Of a stretch of DNA of 64,000 nucleotides, positions 23,951 through 33,870 are shown piece by piece. Both the position numbers and the translations under genes were made by a program. The notes under the pieces are model-generated. The model made no database searches. It saw nothing but the letters and a program-made list of their open reading frames with translations, and was not told the DNA's origin. Numbering within the stretch: the stretch's first letter is position 1; each line of letters begins with the position of its first letter. Source of the DNA: Camellia lanceoleosa (taxonomy: Eukaryota; Streptophyta; Magnoliopsida; Ericales; Theaceae); the NCBI GenBank assembly GCA_025200525.1, contig CM045770.1:136614200-136678199 (forward strand), given 5' to 3'.

Positions 23951-24304
23951 AGAGAGAGCGTTTGGACTTAGTAAACCTATTTTGAAACCGATTTCAGTGA
24001 TCTGAACTGTTCATTTTTTAGAACTCATTGAGTAGAATATTCATATAAAAAATTAAGATTGTTAGATATCGATAATTATATGTTTGAACCATATTTGTTT
24101 TTTTAAAAAAATAAACGACAAATATAATTATAAGAATACCATTCATTTTTTAAATACAAATTTGATTCAAATATATAACTAATAATATCCGATCGTCTTG
24201 AATTTTTGTATGAATATTCTACTCAATAAATCCTAAAAATGATCGGTTCATGTCACCAAAATTAGTCCCAAAACGAACCTACCAAATCCAAACACTCTCT
24301 CAAA
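23951..24304. mobile_element. Nearly fully palindromic fold-back MITE
   Basis: The left arm from GAGAGCGTTTGGACTTAG and the right arm, reverse complement GAGAGTGTTTGGATTTGG, pair along more than 110 bases with scattered mismatches, including the shared word GAGTAGAATATTCATA. A half copy of the same family lies at 62517-62695. There is no ORF. Confidence 0.7.
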
Positions 24305-24380
24305 TTGAAATGGCCAATATAAGAGAAGCCCAACCCATTGAAAATAGGGGGTATGAGATAAATGTGTTTCTCTTCGTTTC

Positions 24381-24470
24381 TCCCCTATTTGATAATCCAA
24401 ATAAGGGATTGAAATTCATTTCGCTCCTATTTGATAATCCAAACAAGGGATTAAAATCTATCTCTCTCAA
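24381..24470. repeat. Two-copy tandem repeat, period 42 bp
   Basis: CTATTTGATAATCCAAA occurs at 24385 and again at 24427, each followed by AAGGGATT and a short T/C-rich tail. It is non-coding. Confidence 0.75.
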
Positions 24471-24554
24471 TTTTTTTTTTTCTTCTCTCAAAATCACTCA
24501 AACCAAACGAAGTATAAGTAATGTTAGAAATTTTAAACAAATTATTAAATATGG

Positions 24555-24780
24555 ATAAAGTTTATAATCCCCAAAGTTTAACATCTTTTCGTTTAAGTCT
24601 TTAAAGTTTTAATTTTGTCAATTAAGTCTCTAAAGTATTAAATTCAAATAAATTTAGTCCAAAAGACAATACAAAATAAACTATAAGTCTAAAGGTTATA
24701 TAAAATTATTATAAGGCTCGAATTTTAATTTATTATTAACTTAATCATCCTCTGCACGTGTTTTAGAATTGATATTAGAG
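24555..24780 (+). repeat. Left arm of a ~230-bp inverted repeat pair (partner 34140-34370)
   Basis: AAAGTTTAACATCTTTTCGTTTAAGTC... is matched by the reverse complement of 34140-34370 in the same word order, with small indels: TTTTGTCAATTAA, AATTTAGTCC, TTATAAGRCC, TTAACTTAATYATCC and CTGCACRTGT. These look like the terminal inverted repeats of a DNA transposon about 2.4 kb long before the MULE landed in it. The class is not identified and the outer ends are not fixed. Confidence 0.6.
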
Positions 24781-26397
24781 ACTGATTTCTTAGCATTGCC
24801 AATATTAATATATGAACATTAAATATATTAAAGAAGTCAAATCAAATAATTTAAATATTAGTATTGGATTACAAATAATTATCGAACAAAATAATACTAT
24901 AATCAAGTTATTAAAAGTATTTAACAAAAATCAACTAAAAATTATGCACAAAATTCGGCATCTATTATTAGATAAATGTAAGTAGTTAGCTCTTGTAGAA
25001 AATAAGCAAGAAAATAATACAAATAATTATCCTTATCCTTACAAGGAAACTCTTTAAAGGAACCTTTTGAATTAATACCACCAGAAAAATGAAAAAATAG
25101 ATCTAAATAATTATTGTAGAAGAATTAGAAATAGAAAAAATTGTTGAAAAACCCAAGTTAAGGAATATATAAGCCATTAGATCTAGTGAATATTTTTTAT
25201 TGATGAAAGATCCACCATTTGTGAAATAGTTTGGTGTGAAGTTCTTTTGTTCGTTTTAGAAGACATTTGTTTTTAATTTTACCCATTAATTTATTTGTTG
25301 ACTTTTTTGACTATCTGTTCAAATTTTTATCTATCTGTTCAATTTTTTTCTATCTGTCCATTTTTTTCTCTGCTAAAAAAATTTATCTATTCAATTTTTT
25401 TATCTGTTCAAATTTCTCTCTTTATCTGTTCAAATTCTCATACATACACAGATATGAAGAGAGGTGGAAAATGGAATTTACAATCTATTTGTACTAATGG
25501 AATTCTCAACCTATTTGTACGAAAATCTTCAAGCAATACACCTACAGCAAGCAGGAGATGTGAAAAATTGAGGAAGAATAGAAAGAAGGCAATCAGACTC
25601 ATCATCATCAACTCATACATACATACAAGAAGAAGCCAGATCCAAAAAAAAATAGTATATGAGAGAGAGAGAGAGAGAGAGATTCATTTCTTTCAATTTC
25701 TATAAGCAACCAAACACGCAATTATTTAGCTTCCACCACACCAATATTATGTAGATCTAGAAATGCTCTGAGAAGAAAGCTCCAAATAGGGCATCAGTGG
25801 TGGTTAATCTGCAACAGAAATGTCTCAAATCAAAGAGAATAATAATTAACACAATATATCAAATATCATTACAAAACCAAAACATATACATAATTATAAT
25901 AGGGTGTGATAGAGTAATGGACTTAGGAATTTGTGAGTGTTGATAACTTATGGAATAGAGCTACCTGAGCTTGGGAAAACAGAGAAAGTGAGAAAGTGAC
26001 CAAGAAGTAGAGATCAACTCTCTCCCTCTTTCTAACATCACTTAAGGCTCTCAACCATCGACACTAAGCCATCGGTACTTTTGACACCGAGCCACGGCGA
26101 GGATCTGGCAACACGATGGGCATGGAGAATGAGATCCGAGCCACGCGAGGCAGATTGAAGACTCAGCGGTCCCATCGAGTTTGGCATTGGTGGTAGAAAA
26201 TTTGGCGATGAACAGACGACGATGAAGGAAAGAGAAGAAGGAGATCGGCGGTGAGAAACTGGTGATACGGTGGTTGTTTGTGTAGATCTGTATGATTCAC
26301 TAACGAAGATCGATTGGAGATGGTCGCCTCTAGCATTGATTTCGGCGGAAGATGAGAGGAGTAGAAAGAGAGAAAGAGGACTAGAGAGAGAGAGCTT
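24781..26397. other. Left interior of the inverted-repeat element
   Basis: 25310-25436 has five or six copies of TATCTGTTCAAATTT-like words. A (GA)n run lies at about 25660-25682. 25980-26390 is less AT-rich and, on the minus strand, resembles a 5' untranslated or first-exon sequence with CT-rich leader, ATG-containing frames and GATC-rich words; it might be captured host sequence. I could not identify the source, and no protein domain is visible. Confidence 0.4.
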
Positions 26398-26406
26398 GTC
26401 CTAATG
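26398..26406. repeat. Left target duplication of the MULE (GTCCTAATG)
   Basis: It pairs with ATCCTAATG at 33862-33870, matching 8 of 9 bases. Nine-base duplications are standard for Mutator-type insertion. The target itself (TGTCCTAATGGACA when rejoined) is a partial palindrome. Confidence 0.85.
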
Positions 26407-26569
26407 GCGTTAAGATCCTCTAGAGTAACTCTCTAGAGTGATCCTCTAGAGTAAATGATCGGATGGCTGTGGTTGTCCCTCACCAAAATGACGTCGTTTT
26501 GGTGAGGATTTTCAAAAAAAAAAAAAATAAAGAAAAAACCCAGATTTCGGGGATTCAAAGGAGGGATTT
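26407..26569 (+). repeat. Left TIR of the MULE
   Basis: It carries three CTCTAGAG palindromes at a 13-base period (26418, 26431, 26444), then a 30-base palindrome centred on GACGTC at 26478-26507 (one mismatched base, T at 26489), then a poly-A run. The FAR1-type DNA-binding domain of the transposase would be expected to recognise a site here; which motif is unknown. Confidence 0.9.
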
Positions 26570-27639
26570 TGGGTTTCCCTCCATTTGTATACACAGGGCT
26601 CTACAGACGGCGGGAAGAATCAAAGAAAGAACGAGAGAATGAAGAAGAGTTGGCCATCGCGAAGAACATCCTTTCGCCCCACCGCCGCTCTCCATGCATG
26701 CCACCGTAGCGTTGCCCTCGCTTCCAACCGTAGAAGCCATTTGCCCTGCAATGTATAGGTGATTGTATTATATATATAATTTTATGTTCAAATCTTGATG
26801 AAATGTTGCTGAAATCTAAGAACTGAATAGGTAATTTTAAAATTAACTGAAGTACTTCAGAACTGAAGTACAAAATCAGAGTATAAAATTAGAATTAACT
26901 GAAGTACAAAATCAGTATAAACTAAATATCAGTTTATACAAAATCAGTACAAAATCAGAGTATAAAATTAGAATTAACTGAAGTATAAAATTAGTTTATA
27001 CAAAATCAGTTCTGAAGTACAAAATCAGAGTACATTTTCAGAACTGAAGTACTTCAGAGTTTACATTCAGTTCTTAGATTAGTTTAAAATTAACTGAATA
27101 GGTAATTTTATATAATTTGCTGAAATCTACTATGGTTAACAATGTGTATTAACTGAAGTACAAAATCAGAGTTTGCATGTGGATTGATTTCTTTACTTTG
27201 GACTTCTGAAGTACATTTTCCATCTATTGTGAAAATTAGCAATCTTTCCATTCTGTATAATTTGCATATATATAATGTGTATACAATATCTGTTTTCATT
27301 ATCAAGTTATGTGCGCATTATTGTATTAGCTGATAAACAAAGCCTTCTATTTAGGTCATTGGTAGTATAAAATGTGGAAGTTATTATTTGAAGTTTGCAA
27401 TGTACTCAAGATATTCATTAATCACATCCTGTTTTTTTATCAGATATTCATTAATCAATTTTTTTGTTTGACATTAATCATAGCCCAAATTCCATTCATA
27501 TATAAATGGCATCAACTCTTTTGTATTTCTCTTCTGATAAAGTTTGACCCTCCTCAAATGAAGCTTATTTGACATAATTTACAGTTTTTATGCTAATATT
27601 GAGCACTTTTTAATTTTTTAAGTGACTTGTGACATTCAG
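26570..27639. other. MULE 5' region with degenerate tandem repeats
   Basis: About 1 kb separates the TIR and the transposase ATG. 26840-27170 is filled with GAAGTACAAAATCAGA- and AATTAACTGAAGTAC-like words in direct repeats. TTTTTTAAG at 27621 and ATTCAG at 27639, just before the ATG, could be splice acceptors of a 5' leader intron. The promoter presumably lies in or near the TIR, as in MuDR. Confidence 0.5.
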
Positions 27640-30370
27640 ATGGAACCTAACAATCATGAGAATGACGGGGGTGAGTGTGATTGGAAGCCTAGAGTTCGCA
27701 TGACCTTTGCTACAGAACAAGAAGCTTATGATTTCTATAATACTTATGGAGGAAGGTTGGGTTTTAGTATTAGAAGGGGTTATGTAAACAAGAGCAAAGA
27801 CGGGCAAATCACTTCAAGGCAATTTGTTTGTAATAAGGAGGGATTTCGGGTTGTCGACAAGCGAGATTCATTAACAAAAAATCCTAGGCAGGAAGTGAGG
27901 ACTGGTTGTCAAGCCCAACTTGTCATAAAGTGGGATAGGAATATGCAGAAATTTTTTGTTAGTGATTTTGTTGAACAACATAATCATATCTTTGTACCAA
28001 CTGAATGTACGCATATGTTACCATCCCAAAGGAAGATATCTGCATCACAAGCAACCGAAATAGATTTAGCCGAAAAATCTGGAATCCGTCTTAATGCTGC
28101 ATTTGAGCTCATGGGTAATGAAGTTGGTGGAAGGGAGTCACTTGGGTTCACAAAACTGGACTAAAAAAATTATTTGAGAACGAAGAGGCAAAACAGTTTA
28201 GCATATGGGGAGGCAGGTAGCATTTTGCAATATTTTCGTGACAAATCATTGGAGAATCCATCTTTTTTTTACTCGGTCCAATTAGATAACGAGGAGCGAC
28301 ATTTAACATATTTTTGGGCCGATGCTCAGATGATCATGGATTATGGGCAATTTGGTGATGTTGTCACTTTCGACACTACTTACAAGTTAAATAGTGCACA
28401 TAGACCATTTGCGTCTTTTGTTGGATTGAACCATCATAGGAAAACTGTGGTATTTGGTGCAGTTTTGATGTATGATGAGACCGCCGATTCTTTCGTATGG
28501 CTTTTTAGAAGATTCTTGGAGGCAATGTCAAGTAAGGCTCCAAAAACAATTTTTACGGATCAGGATGCTGCAATGGCTAAGGCCATACCTATTGTCATGC
28601 CTAACACAACCCACCGCCTTTGCACTTGGCATTTGATGCAAAATGCATTAAGGCATGCAAATTGTATCTTCAAGGATAAGGCGATGAAGGATAAGGGGAT
28701 GAAGAGTGTTTTATACACGTTTATGTACGACATTGAGGAGAAGGAGGAGTTTATGTTAAAATGGGAGGAAATGCTTGACAAGTACGAAGTAAGAGACAAT
28801 CATTGGTTGAAGTTAACATTTGGGGTCAAGGAAAAATGGAGTTGGCCATATGTTAGAAATGCATGGGGTGCGGGCATGAGTAGCACCCAACTTAGTGAAT
28901 CCTTTAATGCTTTCTTGAAGGATTTCATTCAGTCTGATCACAACTTAATGCAATTTTTCATGCATTTTGATCGAGTTCTGTCTGAGAAAAGGTACAAAGA
29001 GTTACAAGTCGAATATGCTCTATGCCAAAAGTTGCCAAGGGTGAATATTAAAGTGAAGATTATGGAGCAAGCTGCAAATGTTTACACAAATAAAATTTTT
29101 GAAGAATTTCAGGATGAGTATGTCAAGTCCCTTGAAGTCAACATTGAAGAAATTGAAAATGATGGTGAGAGTACCGTTTATACGGTTCTTGATAGTGATG
29201 GTATAAAGGTGAGGAAAGTGAGGCAGGACTGTGATGATTCGGTCACTTGCAATTGTAGGAAGTTTGAAATGAAGGGCATTTTGTGTAGTCATTGTTTGAA
29301 GATCCTTAGAGAATGACTCAAATTGAAAGAGATTCCTTCACAGTATATTCTGAAGAGATGGACTAAAAAAGCAAGATCTGAAAATGTGAAAGATAGGTGT
29401 GGGCATGATATTCAGGTTGATGTAAGATTGCATCAAACTTCACGTTATAGGTCATTGATGGCAATATTCAGATCAATAGCGTGTAGAGCTTCTGAAAGTG
29501 AGAAAACATATAATTTGACGGTCGAGAAAGTGGATGAATTAATTGCAGACATTGAAACCATGTTAAGCGCAAAATTCAATATGCCTTGTTCAGATACTAT
29601 TCAAGAAGAAAGCCCCCCCAATACATGCCCTGAAAGCTTTGAAGTGGATAGTGTAGCGGGTAAAAATGTAGTCCAAGCAAAAGGACTCAAGAGAAAAGAG
29701 TGCACTAGCAAGGGACGAAGGCAGACAAAAGGTGGTTTGGAGCTTGCCTTGGCAAAGAAAAATAAAACAAGTTCACATAATGCTTCTCAAACTTGCATGT
29801 CTGTTACTCCTCAAACTCCTCCCTTATTTTCGGCAAGTGCTCCTGAAGCACCTCCCTTAATTCCTCAGTCAGCTCCTTTATTTTCAAGTGTTCCTCAACT
29901 TCCTCCATTCTCGCCGAGTGTTCCTCAAGTTAGAGCTTCTTCGTCTCAATTTATGTATCCCGCCTATGATGTAAGTTAGTTTAATAAAAAGTTTTAGTAC
30001 GGATTTGTAGGTGACTATTATCATTGTAGATTGATATGTGTTTGTTATTGTTGCAGCCAAGTTTTCTTCATCAGAATATGCATTTTTCAATGCCATCGAT
30101 GTATTCCGTCCAGGGAACCTATCAAGCATTGCTTAACAATGCGAGTAGTTATCACTCGCAAGCTTCAAATAGTCCCGCATGTACTGAAGTAATTTAGTTT
30201 TCACCTTTCTTATTTCATTTTGTCTTTCATTCATTTAAAGTTCCATTTTATTTTATGGTTCTTTTGATGTAATATTAATATCTTCTTTTTTGTAGGTACT
30301 ATATGGTCGTGGTCGTGGTCGTGGTCGTGGTCCTGGGCATGGGGATGTGGATCACACGCCAACATCTTAG
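27640..30370 (+). pseudogene. MULE transposase, FAR1/FHY3-like (mudrA type), two in-frame stops
   Basis: Exon 1 is 27640-29970, exon 2 is 30057-30188 and exon 3 is 30296-30370. The introns have GT...AG borders and keep frame, giving about 845 codons. Domains in order: a FAR1 DNA-binding domain (residues about 17-115, starting at the P-R-V-R-M-T-F-A-T-E-Q-E-A-Y segment); a MULE transposase domain with D245 (F-D-T-T-Y), D307 (F-T-D-Q-D), the C-x-W-H motif (about 328-331) and E420 (L-S-E-S-F-N); a SWIM zinc finger (C-N-C...C-S-H, about 537-552). A Pro/Ser-rich tail follows, then a GRGRGRGRG stretch in exon 3. The frame is broken only by TAA at codon 175 and TGA at codon 559, both apparent single-base changes at conserved positions. 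The ATG at 27640 is chosen because the frame upstream offers only GTG. The protein would bind the TIRs and cut and join DNA in the nucleus. A domesticated FRS gene is unlikely because TIRs and target duplication surround it. Confidence 0.9.
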
Positions 30371-31997
30371 CGTTATTTTGTTTTGGGAATTTTTGTTAAA
30401 TTTTTGTCGGATATGTAATATTCAAAACCTTTCCTCAAACTGGTACTGTGTTTGGAAATATATATGCATACCTAAGATAAGGATGCTGGTACTGTGTTTG
30501 GCTTTTAGCATGTGATAAATTCATAAACATAGATATTAGCTTGTGGATGGACAGAACCTATGTGTTGAGCAGTAGCATATGTAATCTGTTGATATATTTC
30601 TCATTAGCAACTATTTATTACATAAAAGTTATATATGGAAATTGAAGAGAATCTTATTGAATCTGGTGTTATATCTTATATCTGCTATCTTTGTTACATT
30701 AGGTGGTGTATCTTTGTGCCTATCTGTGTTTGTTGCTAGTCCTGTATGTGGCTGCCTAGTAAATCAGTTTGTTGCTGGTCCTGTATGTTGCTGGTCATGT
30801 ATGCTGTGCCTATTCTGCTATGGTTTGGTGTTGCTTAGTAAATCAGTGTGGGTGAAGTTGCTTCTATGTTGCTTAGTAAATATTCAGCTCATATCTGTGT
30901 GGTTTGTTAATGGATATTTAGTTTAGATGTTGATTTTCTTTTTTTTCTTAATTCGGTTGGTTTTCTTTTTCTGTTCTATCTGTTCATATTTGTTCAAAAC
31001 TTGAGTCAATGGTTAGAATTGTGTACATGGCAAAAGTTGAGTCAATGGCAAAAGTTGAGTCAATGACCTCCATCTTTATCTGTTCATATTTGTTAGAATT
31101 GAGTCAATGGTTGATCTGGATTGATGGGGGCTGAAATTGTTGATGAAATGTTGGTGAAATATAGTTGATGAAATGTAGTTGATGAAATGTTGCTGAAATT
31201 ATAGTTGAAATGGAGTTAAAATGTTGCTGAATTTTTGCTGAAATAGAGTTTAAATGTTGCTGAAAATAGAGTTAAACTATTGCAGATTTTTTGCTTCAAT
31301 ACTGCTAAAATGTTGGTGAAATATAGTTGATGAAATGTTGCTGAAATTGTAGTTGAAATGGAGTTAAAATGTTGCTGAATTTTTCTTTGAAATAGAGTTT
31401 AAATGTTCTTTGAAAATAGAGTTAAACTATTGCAGATTTTTTGCTTCAATAATCTTTGAAATGTTCTTTGAAATAGAGTTCATGATGCTTAAATACTGGA
31501 CAGAATTTTTGCTTCAATTCTGTTTGTAGAAACCTGTTATACAACATTGAACATTTCAACATTTCAACATTTTCAATAGATTTCAGAAACCTGTTATACA
31601 ACATTCAACATTTCAACATTTCAACATTTCAATATTTCAACATTTCAACATTTCAATATTTCAACATTTCAACATTTCAACATGTCAACATTTTCAATAG
31701 ATTTTAGAAACCTGTTACACAACATTCAACATTTCAACATTTCAACATTTTCAATAGATTTCAGAAACCTGTTATACAACATTCAACATTTTCAACATTT
31801 CAACATTCAACATTATTCAACATTTCAGAAACCTGTTATACAACATTCAACATTTTCAAACCATCACAGTTAATACACGTTGTTAACCAACCAACATAAT
31901 TCAATAGATTTCTACAAAGCTCATTAAACATTGATTTCATTACACACTTGTTTCGAGTCATTTCACAAACTGCTCCAAAACCTAAGAACTGAGTCAT
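30371..31997. repeat. MULE intergenic region with two tandem-repeat blocks
   Basis: 31147-31480 holds two copies of a roughly 161-base unit that begins AAATGTTGGTGAAATATAG and ends in TTTTTTGCTTCAATA, itself made of TTGMTGAAATG words. 31528-31860 holds about five units headed by AAACCTGTTAYACAACATT and filled with CAACATTTCAACATTTC. The second block is roughly the complement of the first in word content. It lies between the two convergent genes, where transcripts would meet. Short frames here are repeat read-through. Confidence 0.7.
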
Positions 31998-32446
31998 TTA
32001 CATAATAAAGTACAAAAATATACAAAATACAATGACATAAGTCGTTGCCTTCAAGATCTTCTCAATCCTTTGAAGCCTTCTCTCATACTCACCAAGCCTT
32101 GTCCTTAGATCATTATTTTCTTCTGTTCTTGCATTGGCACGGATTGATGAGGTAATGTCATCGTCCTCGTCATCATCTGAGAACCACTTGAAGTAATCGC
32201 AGTAGTTGTTCGAACTCTACAATGGACAAGAATCAATTAATCAATAAAGGACAAATGAAATTTGTAAAAAGTAACAGATTCATTTATATAACAAGTACTT
32301 ACATATTTTAGTGGGCAAACAAAATAGACACGTCCTTTATTTCCATTCACATTGGTTCGTACAACATGCACGGAAGCTAGCCTTCCACAATTACAAAACC
32401 TTGGCTTTAGATTTAAGGTCGTATGATCAATAGAAGATGAAGCCAT
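31998..32446 (-). CDS. GRF-type zinc finger / coiled-coil / membrane-anchored protein (second MULE gene)
   Basis: Two exons read on the minus strand: 32446-32303 (48 codons from ATG) and 32216-31998 (72 codons plus TAA), joined by an 86-bp intron with GTAAGT and TGTAG borders. The product is 120 residues. Residues about 16-57 form a GRF zinc finger: R-F-C-N-C-G (C18, C20), a G-R-V-Y-F-V-C-P segment (C44) and Y-C-D-Y-F-K-W-F (C54) carrying the family's aromatic end. Residues 61-68 are an acidic run (SDDDEDDD), residues about 76-106 are charged and heptad-like (L-R-T-R-L-G-E-Y-E-R-R-L-Q-R-I), and residues about 108-120 are hydrophobic (T-Y-V-I-V-F-C-I-F-L-Y-F), a likely C-terminal membrane anchor. 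The finger is split by the intron and is complete only after splicing. No stop or frameshift is seen. It lies convergent to the transposase inside the same MULE, in the place of mudrB of MuDR, to which I see no similarity. Role unknown; it could be an element helper or captured host DNA. Confidence 0.8.
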
Positions 32447-33700
32447 TCCTTCTTCTGCATAAAAAACAAGTTCTTAACAAGTGTCTTAGGAAAGTCAAGT
32501 TATCACAGTATAACAGCTACATCCTAGTTAAATTAGCATAGAAGTGAATAGGTCATTATTATTGTGTTCACATATCAAAAGCTATATCTGAGTTAGGCAA
32601 AGCTCTGACCTTTTTGATTGTCACCACTATTTTACTTTTGTAGAGACATACATATTGATGCAGCCTGTATAAGCTGTTTCTATCAATCCTGTGCATATTC
32701 TATCACCCAAATAATCTCTCTGCTAAGACCTCTGCATATTTTTTTTCAGTCCTATTGTGTTTTCCAAATGGAGTTGAAACTATGAATTTAAATACCATAC
32801 TTGACAGGTTGCTCATAATGTTCAATGGCATGCTATATGATAGAAGCAACACAAGCCCGAGCCCTTTAGTTTGTGTTTGAAGCTATCTTAGAGTATATAC
32901 TATTTTGGGAATTTACTGATGCATATCATATCCATATAATAAAGTTTAACATAATAAAATTTTGTGTGGAGATTTTCCTATTAGTTAGATTGTTAAAATG
33001 GTAGGATAAACAAAAAAACAAAAGCAAAAAAAAAAAAATCTCAACTACGGATCCCACATGTCTTCTAATCTAATCAGAACTGTCATTGTGCTTGGTTCTT
33101 AAATTTTAGATATAATTTTTAGAAAATTACTACATTTTTGTTTGGTTATCTAAAAAATAAAAAAAATAAAAAATTCGAAATTTTATTTTTTGGATGCACT
33201 TGACAAATGGAGAAATGGAAAAATCGAGAAATGGAAGTTGAACTTCAAAATCTGAACTGGATAGAATTTTGAATTCCATTTACAAGATCCAAACAAAATA
33301 AAAAGGAACTAAACAGTATTCCATTTAAAAAAAAAAATTAAATCACAATTTTAAAAATTAACTCAAAAAAATGGAACTAAAAAATCCAAATTAAAGCCAA
33401 ATCCCAACGCCTAACAGGTATATTAAAGCCAAATCCCAAACCCTAACACAAATAGCAAACAAAATCCAACCCGAAACACTCCCAATCGACTAATTTATAC
33501 AAAAATTTAAGACGAAAGTAAACCCTAACTTCACTATGATTCAGATTTACCTCGATTCATTTGTCGCAGCTCCCTGATTAGATCCTCCGTCGTGGTTCGT
33601 CGCCGTTCGTCGTTTGAACGCCAATCACTCCTTTGAGCTCCTTCACAGTCTCCCCCTCTCGCCGTGTGTATACGTATGGGGGGAATTTGGGGGAATTTTG
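32447..33700. other. MULE region upstream of the GRF gene
   Basis: About 1.25 kb separates the GRF gene's ATG and the right TIR. It is AT-rich with A-tracts (for example 33026-33040) and repeated AAATCCCAA and CCCTAAC words near 33400-33530. The 33530-33690 part, next to the TIR, is richer in GC and CT and, on the minus strand, could be the transcription start and 5' leader of the GRF gene. No ORF is supported. Confidence 0.45.
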
Positions 33701-33861
33701 AAATCCCTCCTTTGAATCCCCGAAATCTGGGTTTTTTCTTTATTTTTTTTTTTTGAAAATCCTCACCAAAACGACGTCGTTTTGGTGAGGGACAACCACA
33801 GCCGTCCGATCATTTACTCTAGAGGATCACTCTAGAGAGTTACTCTAGAGGATCTTAACGC
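33701..33861 (-). repeat. Right TIR of the MULE
   Basis: It is the inverse of the left TIR. Here the 30-base palindrome at 33761-33790, centred on GACGTC, is perfect. The three CTCTAGAG motifs are all kept. The adjacent target duplication is ATCCTAATG (33862-33870). Confidence 0.9.
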
Positions 33862-33870
33862 ATCCTAATG

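Larger units (their letters stand above)
26407..33861 (+). mobile_element. Complete Mutator-like element (MULE) with two convergent genes
   Basis: Both ends start GCGTTAAGATCCTCTAGAG inward. The TIRs (26407-26569 and 33701-33861) differ by two substitutions and a poly-A length change (14 versus 12 A) over about 160 bp, which points to a fairly young insertion. A 9-bp target duplication with one mismatch flanks it. Inside, a FAR1/FHY3-type transposase gene reads rightward from near the left TIR, and a GRF zinc-finger gene reads leftward from the right part. Between them lie tandem repeats. The element sits inside an older inverted-repeat element. The transposase has two stop codons, so this copy is unlikely to make full-length transposase by itself. 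Confidence 0.92.

Noticed and set aside
25267..25705. Phe/Ile/Cys-rich frames of 76 and 136 residues resembling membrane segments
   Set aside because: Produced by TATCTGTTCAAATTT direct repeats and the following (GA)n; hydrophobicity is compositional.
27640..30370. Domesticated FAR1/FRS host transcription factor
   Set aside because: It is enclosed by nearly identical TIRs and a target duplication and has two nonsense codons, so it is a transposon gene.
30303..30515. Frame starting with a run of valines
   Set aside because: Out-of-frame reading of the exon that encodes the Gly-Arg repeat.
31682..31873. 63-residue frame rich in Phe/Ser/Asn
   Set aside because: Translation of the CAACATTTC tandem repeat inside the MULE.
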